The notes under the pieces were generated by a model. That model was not told the DNA's origin and did not search any database. It saw only the letters and a list, made by a program, of their open reading frames with translations. This document shows, in pieces, positions 43,897 to 55,972 of a stretch of 64,000 bases of DNA (its first letter is position 1; every line of letters begins with the position of its first letter). A program made the position numbers and the translations under genes. Origin of the DNA: Ligula intestinalis (taxonomy: Eukaryota; Platyhelminthes; Cestoda; Diphyllobothriidea; Diphyllobothriidae). The stretch spans positions 28,216,220-28,280,219 of the forward strand of contig JAYGXS010000005.1 in NCBI GenBank assembly GCA_036362985.1. The letters run 5' to 3'.

Positions 43897-44225
43897 TGTA
43901 AACAATTGGAGCATGTATTGAACCTAACTCTAACTTGGTCACACTGGCCCTTGTTTACACATTCCTCTCCCCAAATGTTCTTCCATTTTAGCCTAGACGT
44001 TTTTTCTCCAGTTTTTTGATGTTTACAGCGTTTAAATTTCTGCTTTATCGAATGCCTCTTGGCCATGTAAAGTGACCTTGCCGTATTTTATCGATTTTTT
44101 CTGTATGAATTCAGTTGTGTATTTTCTCCGATGTTCACTCCCGTTATGCAACGAAAGGTGGCGACTGAAGGGCCTTCTGGAAATTTATGGATCCATTAAA
44201 TTTTGTTGTTTATGCAGTCTTCAAA

Positions 44226-44919
44226 ATTCCTTATTGTCTTTTGTGCTACGTTAGTACTCTTAGAGAAGAGATTTTGAAGTAGCAAATTGAGTGTTATTAG
44301 ATTGCGTAACTTATGAAATTTGGTGATCAAAATTTGGGATGGTCGTAGTGCATACAATTGGAATGATGAATGTTGTAAACTGAACTGATTTGAGGCAGTT
44401 TAATCGGTTAACTGCATAGGAGTTCAGTTATCTCACTTAACTGAATAGAAAGTAGGCCAGCAATTGGCAAAATCCAACAATTATTGATATATAACAAAAT
44501 GCCTACGCTCGTTTGTCACATTGTTCCATAAACACGTAATTTTTAGAGTCGGAATAATTTAAAACATCTACATTTATGGGACAGAATAAAACATATTTCA
44601 GTCTTTATTTTTAAAACGGGCGTACACAGTAGGATTTATTTCCGTCAACACATTATATACCTGCTTCTCAACTGCATCATGTCACTGCATAAGTTTGATG
44701 ACGAATAGAACATTCATCAGTGTGAACTTCAACAGAATGATATGGCTTGACAGCGAAAATCATAGTTCAGTGTGAATAATAATCAGATCAAGGCAACTGA
44801 ATGATATCAAAGTATAGGAAGGAAGGAGGGGAAGGTGGTTGAAGGAGGTTGACAAAATCATTTGGGGGTTAAAGCTAAGTGTTCAAATGCCAGGTTGATT
44901 GGAGTCTACCATACAGAAA
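44226..44919. other. No recognised gene
   Basis: AT-rich spacer. Confidence 0.4.
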
Positions 44920-45190
44920 AACCATTTGTATAGGTCGGGTTTCTTCCGCCGTATGAAGGCAGCTTCCAATTAGCGCAGAGATCTATGTGTTTGCACCCAA
45001 ACAAATACTTGAAACGCCTTCTGGACGTCAATAGAATGGCCGCTGTCTAGCTAATGCTTAGTAAAAGAGGACTGTGGTGCTCTGTCTTCTTGCTTAATAT
45101 GTTACTTTGACAAAAGCCCAGCAGTCCTGGCTGCCAGTTACCTTTTCATACGCCCAATGCTGTGTATGCCTGTTTTAAATTTGCACCGGG
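44920..45190 (-). pseudogene. Decayed GIY-YIG relic, same subfamily as 43.5 kb
   Basis: On minus: TGIHSIGRMKR, LAARTAGLLSK, IKQEDRAPQSSFTKH, LDSGHSIDVQKAFQVF, LEAAFIRRKKPDLY, with three stops. It aligns with the palindrome-arm protein throughout (SIGRM for YIGQT, LDSGHSID for LDTGHSVD, EAAFIRRKKPD for EAAYIRRFKPD) and is an older copy in the same orientation as the left arm, about 1 kb away. Confidence 0.7.
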
Positions 45191-48100
45191 GAAAAAGTGC
45201 TTCAAATTTGGGTCCTCATAAAAATCAGGTAGAAACAGCTACGTGAAATCGCATTGTTTTGGGAAAAATGTCAGATAAAGTTTATAAATTTGGTTTCCAG
45301 ATTACTAATTTGTCGTGTCATAAAAATCAGATGTAAGCTTTGGTGACTGTAATTTGTTCTACTCTACCGTTTTCTGTAAGAATTCGCGATATTCCATCTG
45401 TTTCCTGTGTCGTGTCGTATATGAAGGATGCGCAGAAAACCTCTGCCGGCAGTTGACTGGCAATGTATACGGAATGTTGAAAGTGAACGGACAGAAAATT
45501 AGCAGTAACCGCAAAATCTCAGTACATATCCGGCCACGCTGTTTTTTAATTGTACTCTTAGAACGGGTCAGTAAGTTAAACAGCTAAGGCAAAAAGTGCA
45601 ACGCTCTAAAGAGAGAAGTTATATGTGTTATATATGGAGCAGAAATATTTCCAGAAAATTCAGAAAATTGATAAAGCCTTCCGATTTGTACCTTGGCTAA
45701 ATCTACAAAAAGTTCCCATACGCAGGCAAGTGACATCAAAATATGTAACCAAAACGCTTTAATAGACGCATTTAGTTATAAAATGATACTTAATTCATCT
45801 CGCGCATGTTCGTTTGCTTCTATTTTTGTGAACATTCATTGTTGTCGGTAATTATTTTGCATCTTTTGATAAGTCTACAAATAGAACCGAAAAGGCCACA
45901 TGCATTAATATGTCCGAAAAAATGTCTTACATACTTGAATATTGTTAAGAACAATCTTTCATCTAAAGCTTTCAAAAGCATATGGAGAAGATAGGCAATA
46001 CAGTGAAAACCCTGAACATCATAGTCATTGTAATTGACCACGTCGGATAATAAAAATGATATGTAATGGAAGGAAATGTCTCTTAATGTAAACAAGTGTT
46101 ATGTTTAAAATCGTATCTGATGACCACTGACCAGCTCATGACATACTTTACATTATTTCTGCAACGACCTTATCGATGCGATCAACTGAAAATCTATTTT
46201 TTAGTCTGACTTATCTTACACAATTGAGAAACAAGAAAAACAAAAGGCCCTTTTCCTGAAGCAATGGTAAAAAGCAGGCAATTTGATAACATTGCGCGAT
46301 ATATGCAAAGCATATATCCTATTATTTACAAAAGTACTTTGCTCAAAAGTAATTCTACTTCGGCTGCTTCGTTAACTCAGTTTTATGCAGATACAGGCTC
46401 CTTTAATTTTTGTTTTTCTAAACAAAGGCTTTTTCCAAACAGCGTAATATTAATTAATTATTATTCTGTTAAATAAACAGCCGACAAGCATATGTACATT
46501 TTACGTTTGTCAAAGGTAATTTTAAATGAAAACCGAGATTTTTGAAAAGTTTTATAAATTACTTGACGATAAATGATACATTTTAGCTGGAAATAAAAGA
46601 GCTCACTTTTCACTTTATAAAGGCGTATTTTCTACCATGGTGGATTACTTCCAGACTCTGTTCATTTTCTGCGAATTTAAAAAAGGTCACCAAATTTCTA
46701 CTCAGTAATTGCAATAATTATTAACCTTTCTGTTCAGTTTCTTATTTATACATAAGCGGACATTATGGTGTGCAAAAAAGTATATTTCTAAATGAGTTTT
46801 ATTTAAAAAGGTGTGCTTGTTCCTTCATTTCCGAAATAGTATATGCGCAGTTTTATAGTGCATTCCAAATACTTCATACGGTGAAACAAAATGCATTCAG
46901 AACATTTTTACTGCATTGTATGGCATGAAACGTCACATTTTAGCCAAATGAAATTTTTTAAACTGAAATCGTTCCTTGTTCCTGAAAACAAATGCGACTT
47001 CGCAAACTTGGTATCACTGTCACTTTAGCAACATCGTACTAAAATTTCTGATTCAGGAAGGGATATGATTAAAACTTGTATCGTTATTTTGGGATTTTCC
47101 CATCCCATAATGCAGATAAATATAAACTTTGATTTTCTCGTTATGAATAGCATTGGACATTTTTTCCGATTTAAGGCTACTCCCTAACTTAAATTAATTA
47201 ATATGGCTGTTTTCTTAAATAAAAGGCTTTGTCAGGATTAAATTAACTCATTGGATCACAACAACATGACGAAATATATGCTTAACTACCAGGTCAAATG
47301 ACGTCCGGTCTTTTGCATACGACAATTGTCATACTGTAGGCACCGACTCTTCCTGTCCAAGCGTTATTTAAATTCCTGCTTAAACTTTACCAGAAAATAG
47401 TTGATGAACGTTTGGAATTAATTTTTGCTCGATCAGAAGGTAACTTTCGAAAAATCCCCAAATTATCACATGCCTGACGCGATTTCACCTCCTCAACGCT
47501 TTGAGTATTTCCTTCTAGACACATAACTTTGTCCGTTTTCAATGTGCCCTTTAATTATTAGTTCATTTTACTCCTTCAAACAAATCTCCCGGCCGTATAC
47601 TTACAATGTCAGTTGTGTCGTAAACGGAAACAGAATAAAAGACGCAAGTTGATAGGTAAACACAAAGCCATAGCTGGGAGGAAGTGCGCATGAGCACTAC
47701 GCCTAGACCTTAATTTACCGGTCGTTTGGGTTTCCACAAGAATGGGATAGTAACTGGAACACAAGAGGGTGCACAGAAATCAGTGACTTGGATGAGTATT
47801 CCGATTGACAGACATGCAACTGTGTAACATATTGATTCTCTATAAAAAGATCTCAGTTCGTTGCAGCTTTTGGGCTCAGGCTGAAACGATCTTGTTGCTG
47901 TGATTGACTACTTTTCCCGCTCTAATAGAATTCCCGTACTATGATCTCAACATGCGTAGATAAATAGTTTTCCTTACGACAAATTATGCACTCATGCAAG
48001 AATACGCTTACGCATGTCCATCGGTGCCTTTCGTATGACCTACCTGTTTATAAACTTCAGATTATTTTGCTCAACTATATAAGTACTGTTTAAATATGCA

Positions 48101-49644
48101 GGAATTATACAGGAACTGTTTGACTTGATTGGATAAAAGTACAATAATCTTATGCGTATTCGTGTTACACGGCCGAATCAACGCTGCTTTCTGTTCTTCA
48201 CATTGAATAATAAAATTTACAGGGGCACATATGCCTAAGAGTTAGAAGCTTATATATGAATTTAAAATGGACAAAAGTGACTCATTGAGTTAGAGCATTG
48301 GAATTCTAACTAAAAGTTTATGGTTTCGAGGCACGGGTGTTGCAAAATTTGGTTTGCGCGTGACTGTTTAGTGACGGTTAAAAGCCAGAAATGGCCACCT
48401 CACTCTCAGTAGTTTTTTGTCGGAAAGTTTTTATAGTAAAAGTCACTCTGTTGCCATTAGCAGAGTTAAATAGTGAGCCCTAGGGCAAAAAGAGACGAGT
48501 GTGGATCACATTTCATTTATTCAAATTCAAACTTCTGTCATTCTTCAACATAAATCACATACACTGGGTAGTAATTTCGATTAACATTGAAAGAAGTCAG
48601 GCGTGTAGTGTCCAAGAACGTCAAGCCTTTGTTGCTATGACTCATTCTAAGAAGCTCGTAAGACTCTAGATGGTATAAATGTTAGTTATATTTCTTTCAC
48701 GTCGGTATTCCGGAAACATTTTGGTGGAGCATGGTTTTTAAGTGAATTTTATTGGCCAGAAAGTATGGTTTAAACAAAGCTTTTGGAATTTACTGAGTTG
48801 GTTGTCAGGTAGACACAAATTTACATTTCTCTTCATCTAATAACCTCACAGTACAGTTAATGACGGGATTCATAAAGTGTTTTTCAATTAACGATGTACC
48901 TCAAATCAACCGATAACTAATTGAGAGACAGCAATCTCATGCGGCAACTGAATGATAAACGACCATCTGATTTATGGAAATGTAAAAGTATAACTTCAGT
49001 AAAAAATGACAGGATATTTAACAGTACCTTCAGTTGGTGGGGGAACTAAAATCGACCGTAACGTAGGTGGCTGTGTGCTTGGTTACGAAGAAGAAGGGAT
49101 TAACTTTAATTTTAAGTTGAAATTTATAGCACAGTTTAACCAAGGTTAGGTTATGTCAGCAGCTGGCATTGTTGTCCTCCACTTTTTGTAGCTCAGCACC
49201 AGCGAGCACAATTTTTTTGCGTATTTTATCTTGAGGGACCTAATTATAACCTTTGCAGTCCAGCTAACGATTGTCGGGAAGAAACGAAAATGCATGTCAA
49301 ATGGATAGAATTAGTCCAGTGCAAGTACGTTACTGTGCAAGAAGGATGAAATACGCACTACAAAGCTTGAAAATTTTTTTTCTTCCGCTCACTTAAATGT
49401 TTCCGTAGAACTTGTCTAATTTTGAGTTGACCCAATTTTTTGCGGTTTTGGAATCGCCTACTACTCCGTGAGAATTAGGTGTGCTTTGCTCGGTGATGTG
49501 GTGTTGCAGTTATAGTTGACCAAAACGAAACTAAATTGACTTAAATTCGCGGACACGGCCATCGCAGAAGACGGTCGGTGCATAAACAATTGACATCAGC
49601 GTACCACTCCCTTAGGATGTGACATTTACCATTGAAGAATTTAA
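45191..49644. other. Long AT-rich tract without recognised genes
   Basis: Short frames only. A weak tRNA-like stretch (TTGAGTTAGAGCATTGGA, then GGTTTCGAGGCAC) lies at about 48,280-48,345. An isolated GAGTTGACCCAATTTTTTGC at 49,423-49,442 resembles the inverted tail of the 53.8-kb element. Confidence 0.35.
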
Positions 49645-49719
49645 AACTTAAATTGACGAACATACTTTCGCTTTCGACCAGTTTTCTTCAGGCCTATACA
49701 TTTATATCGTATTTAAACT
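49645..49719 (-). ncRNA. Hammerhead-like motif (class 1 relative), partly degraded
   Basis: On minus: TTAAAT, long bulge, GGC, CTGAAGA (fits CUGANGA), AACTGGTC, GAAA, G, CGAA-AGTATG-TTCG, TC, then ATTTAA. Core boxes and a GUC triplet are present. Stem III is CGAA/TTCG with one bulged G, and the outer stem I is TTAAAT/ATTTAA. Inner stem I pairs poorly. It lies about 330 bp 3' of the GIY-YIG relic on the same strand, as in the 26-kb element. Confidence 0.5.
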
Positions 49720-50034
49720 AAGTAAAATAAGCAGATTGGCAGCAATAATCATGTGGTTTTCGGATCGGTCTGAGTGCAAAATTCGGGCAGAACTCTGATC
49801 AGCGTCAAGAAGAACTGGTCGTCGGGCAGAGTAATAAACTGCAGATGGTTTAACTGACAACTTTCGGCCAAAGTAACTGCGGCGCCTTTGCAAAGTACTT
49901 TTGGACGCACAGGGTCGTTTTACAAAACCGAATGCCAGCTACTTCGGCCGTAGCCGTAGCAGAGCTAAAGGTAGCTTTTTAATCATTCGGAAACCATGTG
50001 CGCTAGAATGAAACTTTTAATACTTTTTAGGTTG

Positions 50035-50160
50035 TCCTACCCTTACCTTCTGGAAGATGTTCTCGTAATCTTATGGACAAAGTCCGGCTTTTGCGACCAA
50101 CGTTTTCTGTGTCGTAGGAGCAGATAAATGAATAGATACGCATGTATTTGATCTGGACTA
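50035..50160 (-). pseudogene. Short GIY-YIG relic of a Penelope-like element
   Basis: On minus: FICSYDTENVGRKSRTLSIR then LREHLPEGKGR and a stop. This fits C-x-C...Y-I-G-R-T-x-R-x-L-x-x-R-x-x-E-H-L. Only the front half remains. Confidence 0.55.
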
Positions 50161-53100
50161 CATGTTTGTGCTTGATTTCTCCGTGTAGGATGGGCGTAGT
50201 CAAGCATAGTACATGGTGACTCAAATAAAATTCCTTGTGAATCAGACCAAACAATAATATTTAAACAATTGCGCATGATGTTCTTAGTTAATTCTGATAT
50301 AAATAAATGGGGCTGAATATGATTGATCAAATGTCAACGTATCCTGGCCAAACAGTTTTAAATACCACTCTCTTGGCATCAAGATAAGTTAACGTTAAAA
50401 AAATTTATTGCAAAAACTGGCCCAATTCTGATTATTTATACACACGCTGCTGTTGAAATATCGGCGAAAAGAATGCGGTTCTTATTGCTGATGCACGATT
50501 GTCTGAAATGATAAAGGTTGCGGTTGCATTTATATCAAGACCTCCACAGTAAAACAAATGGGTCCTTTGGCGATTTTTTTTTAATTTCGGCTTAAAGCAA
50601 TTTTTTGAAAACTTATCCGAAGACGAATACGTATCGCCGATTAAAATATAAAAGCTAACCCTGAACATCTTCGATTAATTTGCAATTAGCTAAATCGCCA
50701 CTAAAAAGCTGTATTTGGGTTTAAAATAATTATTTTGCTGACGAATGGTCAATGAAGTGATGCATTTTGTGCTACAGGTGAGGAAAAATTAACGCCATGC
50801 CCTTGCTCTTCAATTCCCCTGATAATCGGCATTTCCGCGGTCACACATTGAATATTCACAAATGCCAGGAAAATAGGAGCACGTTACCACGAACCACCGA
50901 CTGTAGGCCATGCTTAATTTTAGGGCATAAAATTATACAGCTTTAAAAAGCTGTCTTAAAATCGAGAAAATGGTTGCGTTGCTGAAAATAAGGCGTCTTT
51001 TACCTCCCGTTTCACTCGCCGCAAGCATACTAAAAGTTCCTCGCCCTAGTGAGCGATCCTTCCCTGCTTAAACGCTCCATTAACGTTCATCTTACTTGCA
51101 ATAAAAAGAACATTTATAAGGCGTTAATAGTGCATAGTGCAGTTGTCAATATACATAATTACTTGAATACAAAGTTACATTGGTTACACATTCTAAATTT
51201 AAACAGCTTGCGAATGTTGTTTGAATGCAAATAATGCCCTTCCCGTGGGTAGTTAAAACGAACAACCTATCATTTGTCCCAAAAGAGTCTTCGCTCTTGA
51301 ACACAATGCTTTTAATATGCTACTTTTAAGAAGAACTTGACAGAGAAAATTGAAGCAATTTGATTATTTAAAATAAATTATCTCTGTCCCTGTATGATGA
51401 TATAATTCATGAAACTGAAAAGCGTCGGCAGCATGACCTTAAAGTTCCGTTATATCTAAAAAAGATCGATTGTAAAAGGGAGGCATAGATAGAATTATTT
51501 ATAAATTTATCTTACTATAGAAATAAAATTCTCCCATTTAAAGCTGGGAAGTTTTGACGGTGTCGTAAATTATATTAATTAAGGGCCATATATAAAAGGT
51601 AACGACGAAGTGATATGCATAAAATTAAAAACTAATACAAAAGCCGCTCTGTTTACTGCATGGTGTTAGTAAGCCTGTCGGCTAAAAAACAGTGAGCTTT
51701 GTGTGATGATCAATAGGTTAAGTCAACTACTGAAAAAACTCACGTTTCCGTTTCAGTTACATTTTTTGTCCATTTACCTCCTCAGTAGTGAACATATTTC
51801 TAAAACAATTCCGATCTGGGCAAAACTGGAATTTTAATCGATCCAGCATTCACATGCCGAGGGACAGACGATTCCTACCGTCGTAAGTTTGCACTTTTAA
51901 ATGCTATTTAAACTAAACTTAGTTCAGCGATGAACAGAAGACAATTATACAAAACCATTGTGCTTACAGTACGCCGATGAAGACCGTTCTATACACACTA
52001 TCCCCAACTATGCAACTGATCACCTTTCTATTAGTAGTATCTGTCGTTGCCCACTAGATTAAGCATTCATCAAATTCATGTATTAGCAAAAATCCCAGAC
52101 TTCGATAGCATTTTAAATGTTGAAGTAAAGCTTTCGTTTTCAGCTTCTCAAATATGACTGTCTCGATTAGGTCGATGGACTTATTAATAAAGAACGCATT
52201 TAGAGCGTTAGTAAATTTAGAAAAGAATAGTGACCAATTACAGGTTAACTTGCAAGTAAAACGACGTAAAATCAGTTCCTGTATACAAAATTTTGGCCTT
52301 GTTCTCCCCGATGTATAATAAACGGAAAAAACATATTCAAAAAATCTTTTAGTTAAAATTACATTTTCCGGGATGAATACCTTTCAATTTATAGGAAATA
52401 GGCTATGCTTCCTATGTGGTGCACATAGTACTACATTTTAATGGCCGATGGGTCAGCTCGTTATTTTCTTTCCTGCAAAATATATCTATTGATAATTATT
52501 GGTATCATTGCATATTTACATATGTTTCCTTACATTCTGGCAATTTGCTTAACCAGTGGCTGCGCTTGACTAAGTTTGTTAAACTGAGCGTAATCCTTTT
52601 TACCGGAGCGGAATTTAACCTCGACAGTTTAACTAGAGTAAAGTTGCTGCGGACGAAAGCATATGCTATGTTTTCTGCAAGCATGCAAGGCCATGGGGTA
52701 AGAAAAGCAGTTTTTACAGAAAGCCAGACACTTTATCTATTTTTAAATAACACGTTTGTAAATTTGCAAGATGCATTGCCCCAAAATGCAGCAACGTCAT
52801 CTGTGAGTAGTGTTTTGCTAAACCAGCTCTGTCGTCTGCAAATAGAGCCTAAGTAACCTTGGAAAGAATAAATTGTCGAACAGGCATTCTAGATGTTGAC
52901 TTGATCGAAAGATACCTTGCATGTGGCCTAGTTTCTGCTTATATGTTAATCCAAATAAACATTGGCAGTCAAGTCAAGACCTTTTGCATTCATCCGACTA
53001 GATAAAGAGAGTGAAAACCTATTACTGTTAAAGAGAAAGGTCAGGTCTCTCGTCTACTGCACAAGTTTTCAGTATGCTTCAGGCAAGTAAAATCGTCAGC

Positions 53101-53826
53101 CAAAAGCAAAATGTTTTTAACTCCTCACCTATAACTTTGCCAGCCGCTATCAACAACCAACAATAAAAGGCCGCAAAAAACGCGTTTTCAAGAGGTAATT
53201 TATCTGGAAACGTGTTACAATTTACCAAAATATTCTAATTTTTTTGTTTTTGTGAATGCTTATTGTTTTCGAGCGACAATCCACGTGTGCCTGAGTCCTC
53301 ACTTGTGAATCCAAGCCCACGTTCATGGAAAGGAACGCCCGAAAACTCAATACCTCAACAACTATCTGAACATGTCTTATATTTAGTGTTTTTGATATAT
53401 ACATTCAAAGTTTCCATCACTTTTAATAGGAAGTCGATTGAAACAACTTCCAACCATAAAATATTAATGATCTTTCAAAGGCTCCCTGAATTGCCCTGTC
53501 TGCACCCTCATTGAACGGAACAAAAAGCGTGACAGAAGAAAGCACCTTTGCACTCTAAACAAAATACAATTTTTATTTCATTTCGTACACCTACTTGAAG
53601 TTACTGGCCGCCAATCAGTTGATCACCATTCTAGCGTACGCAAACATATTTCTGTGAGCTTTCTATCAGTTTTCTCGATCAAAGACCTCTTATTTCTTTA
53701 ATCAACTAAACTTACAAAAGTAAATAGATTTTTCGCAACGTGCTCGTCGCCTGTCTTATCGGACACCGCTGGTTGACTTCGTGACAGACGTTAAATTATT
53801 AAGTTTGTTTGGCAAAATTAGTTAAT
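50161..53826. other. No recognised gene
   Basis: AT-rich. The longest frame (52,416-52,856, +, 146 codons) begins at GTG and has no family resemblance or codon character of a gene. Confidence 0.4.
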
Positions 53827-53829
53827 TTA

Positions 53830-54121
53830 GTTGACCCAATTGTGAAAAAACTCGCGGCAGCCTAGGTGTCATTCTGGTGGACTCTAGATTATTGCTTAGC
53901 AAATCCTGCTTGGCCAGTCAACTTGCTGTCCTGCATTGGTGGAATTTCTTGTAAGAGGCAAAGTCGGGTGGGTAATATCGATCCAAGCGTGATTAAACTC
54001 ACAGTGTGAAGCGCAACATTCGTAGCTCAAGTGGGTAGAGTGTTGGCTTGGCTAAAAGACCTCTCTCCTATGCGGGTTCGAATCCCGTCGAATGCCACGA
54101 GTTTTTCACAATTGGGTCAAC
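53830..54121 (+). mobile_element. 292-bp TIR element with a tRNA-like right half
   Basis: The terminal inverted repeats are about 30 bp: GTTGACCCAATTGTGAAAAA then ACTCGCGGCA on the left, and the complement on the right with one 1-nt indel and few mismatches. TTA flanks both sides (53,827-53,829 and 54,122-54,124), a 3-bp target duplication of PIF/Harbinger type. The right half holds box-A-like TAGCTCAAGTGGGTAGAG and box-B-like GGTTCGAATCCCGT. No protein. Alternative: two inverted SINE tails. Confidence 0.7.
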
Positions 54122-54124
54122 TTA

Positions 54125-55864
54125 AATAAAAGACGTTAAATTACATCGATTATTGGGTGAAATTTAATAAAAATTATGGAAAATACCACTGGAAGCGTCA
54201 CTCTGCATATGCCGTTTAAGTTTCCGAATGTTTCGCATTGAAAGGTTATACGGTACCCCCACAACTCAAGGTTAATCCTTTCGTTCTGCAGGATGCGTTT
54301 GCCAAATTAGGCGAATTTGCTTTGACTCCAGTCAACTACATCACTTGTTTGCGAGGAATGCTAAACACCTGCTGCCATTTTATTCAACTAAATACCCCTC
54401 TAAAATTAAAGTTGCAAGTGTATTTCATTAACTTCCTCGGAATTCTTATACTGCAGTCATGGGGCACATACACTTAATTTTACTCACCAGAGACATTAAT
54501 CAAAGGACAGACAATCTGATATGACCTGTCACGTCAACGCTTTCAAAATGTATTGAAGGCGTGGGAATGTTATTAGGTTTGCATCAATATAGAGCTTCTG
54601 TTGAAATTAACTATCTAACTAGCCTTAGGTTAAATGCAAGATAAGGATTGCAAAAACCAAAACATTCACCTGTTGTGAAGAAAAATTAAGAATTTTTTGG
54701 TCATCCCACAGAGCTCACTGTAAAAAGGAATGTTTAAAAAACGTTCGCATTAAATTCTAACTGCAATCAACTTTATCCTTTTGCACAGACTCTTGAAACA
54801 CGATTGAGATTCCTAAAACCGGAGACACTGCTAATGTTGTTAATCCTCATTTCTCTACATCCTTTTTATTTATGGAATATTTTCAGCAACGATTACCTCT
54901 TCTGTTTTTCTGGCTGCGCTGCGCAAATTTGCAAAGGGCAGTGGGAATGAGATTTTTGTGATAAACTCGATGCAGCTGTTTGATTATTTTTACAAAAGAA
55001 CCATCCCTTTTGGGAGCGTTTTAGTACGACTGAACGGCCGACCAGCAAGTAGAAATGAGATTTTGCTTTGAAGTGTCTTGAACAAACAAATGATTACTGG
55101 TTTTTACACTATGTGCACTATGTTTCAAAATACTAAGTGTTGAGTTTCGGAAGTAATTTTGCGCAATCTGAAAATGCGTTTGTCTCAAGGCAATCTGTTT
55201 TAACCCAAAAGTAAATATTTAGATAAAAAGTTTATGGCTTATGGGTGATCTAGCCCAATAATTAGGCGAATATTGTACAGCTGAATACGGCTTGCTACAG
55301 TCTCCTTCATTACCTGCAACAACAATCCGGTTGAGTAGATGCAAGTCGATGGCAAAACTATACTGCTGTGTCTGTGTTTATCATTCTGCATGACCTGTTG
55401 CAACGAATCGGTCGCATTTTACAGTCGACTGAAAGAACTGTAAATCAAATATTACTCAATGGCCTTACGGAGCCTCCGAAAATCGACTGTCTCATGGAAA
55501 ATGTTTGCGGAATTTAACGGAGGAAATAAAATTTTACTGCATGCAAAACAGTTTACTTTCTATTGCATATGTTAATCTTATTGCGTTTAATAGCTGCCAA
55601 TCAGCCTGTTACCATGTAAACCTGTGGAAAGATTCATTACTGTGAGGTTCCTACTTGCGTACACCTATCTACTTTAGTCAATTAACATTCAAAAATCCAA
55701 AACATCACACCTTTTTCAGACCTCACACACTTGATTATATGATGCATGATAATTAACCCATATTCGGCCGCTTCATTTATTCCTTTATTTACATTCAAAA
55801 GCCATAATAACTAATACTCGCGTTAAGTCATGCGATTTTAATATGTTGCATTTCAAGCGAGGTA
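54125..55864. other. No recognised gene
   Basis: AT-rich. A 79-codon frame at 54,238-54,477 (+) is not recognisable. Confidence 0.4.
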
Positions 55865-55972
55865 TGACGTTTGTAGCTTAGCGGTTAGAGCATTGGCCTC
55901 CGGCAATGCCTTCACTGGTGCGTGTTTTCAAATCTGGCAAACGCCTTGGGTTTTTCACAATTGGGTCAACTC
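55865..55972 (+). repeat. tRNA-like repeat ending in the same tail as the 53.8-kb element
   Basis: Box-A-like TAGCTTAGCGGTTAGAGCA at 55,873, degraded box-B-like GTTTTCAAATCTG at 55,923, then TTTTTCACAATTGGGTCAAC plus TC. The left half and left inverted terminus of the 53.8-kb element are absent here, so this may be a SINE rather than a MITE copy. Confidence 0.6.

Larger units (their letters stand above)
43060..44225. repeat. 578-bp near-perfect palindrome around a 10-N gap
   Basis: 43,060-43,637 and 43,648-44,225 are reverse complements. I found one difference (about 43,286 against 43,999, giving Ser or Thr in an antisense frame). Homology ends abruptly at CTTCAAA on both sides. The centre is ten Ns flanked by GCAAGTGCA and TGCACTTGC. 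Either two Penelope 3' ends head-to-head or an assembly artefact. Confidence 0.9.

Noticed and set aside
43219..44066. 65-codon basic frames at 43,219-43,416 (+) and 43,869-44,066 (-)
   Set aside because: They are the same sequence in the two palindrome arms, opposite and downstream of the GIY-YIG frames; no independent support.
44690..44740. CTGATGA on the minus strand near a GIY-YIG relic, considered as a further hammerhead
   Set aside because: No GAAA box, stem II or cleavage triplet follows.
52416..52856. 146-codon plus-strand frame
   Set aside because: Starts at GTG in AT-rich DNA, no homology recognised, no clear splice sites or neighbours.
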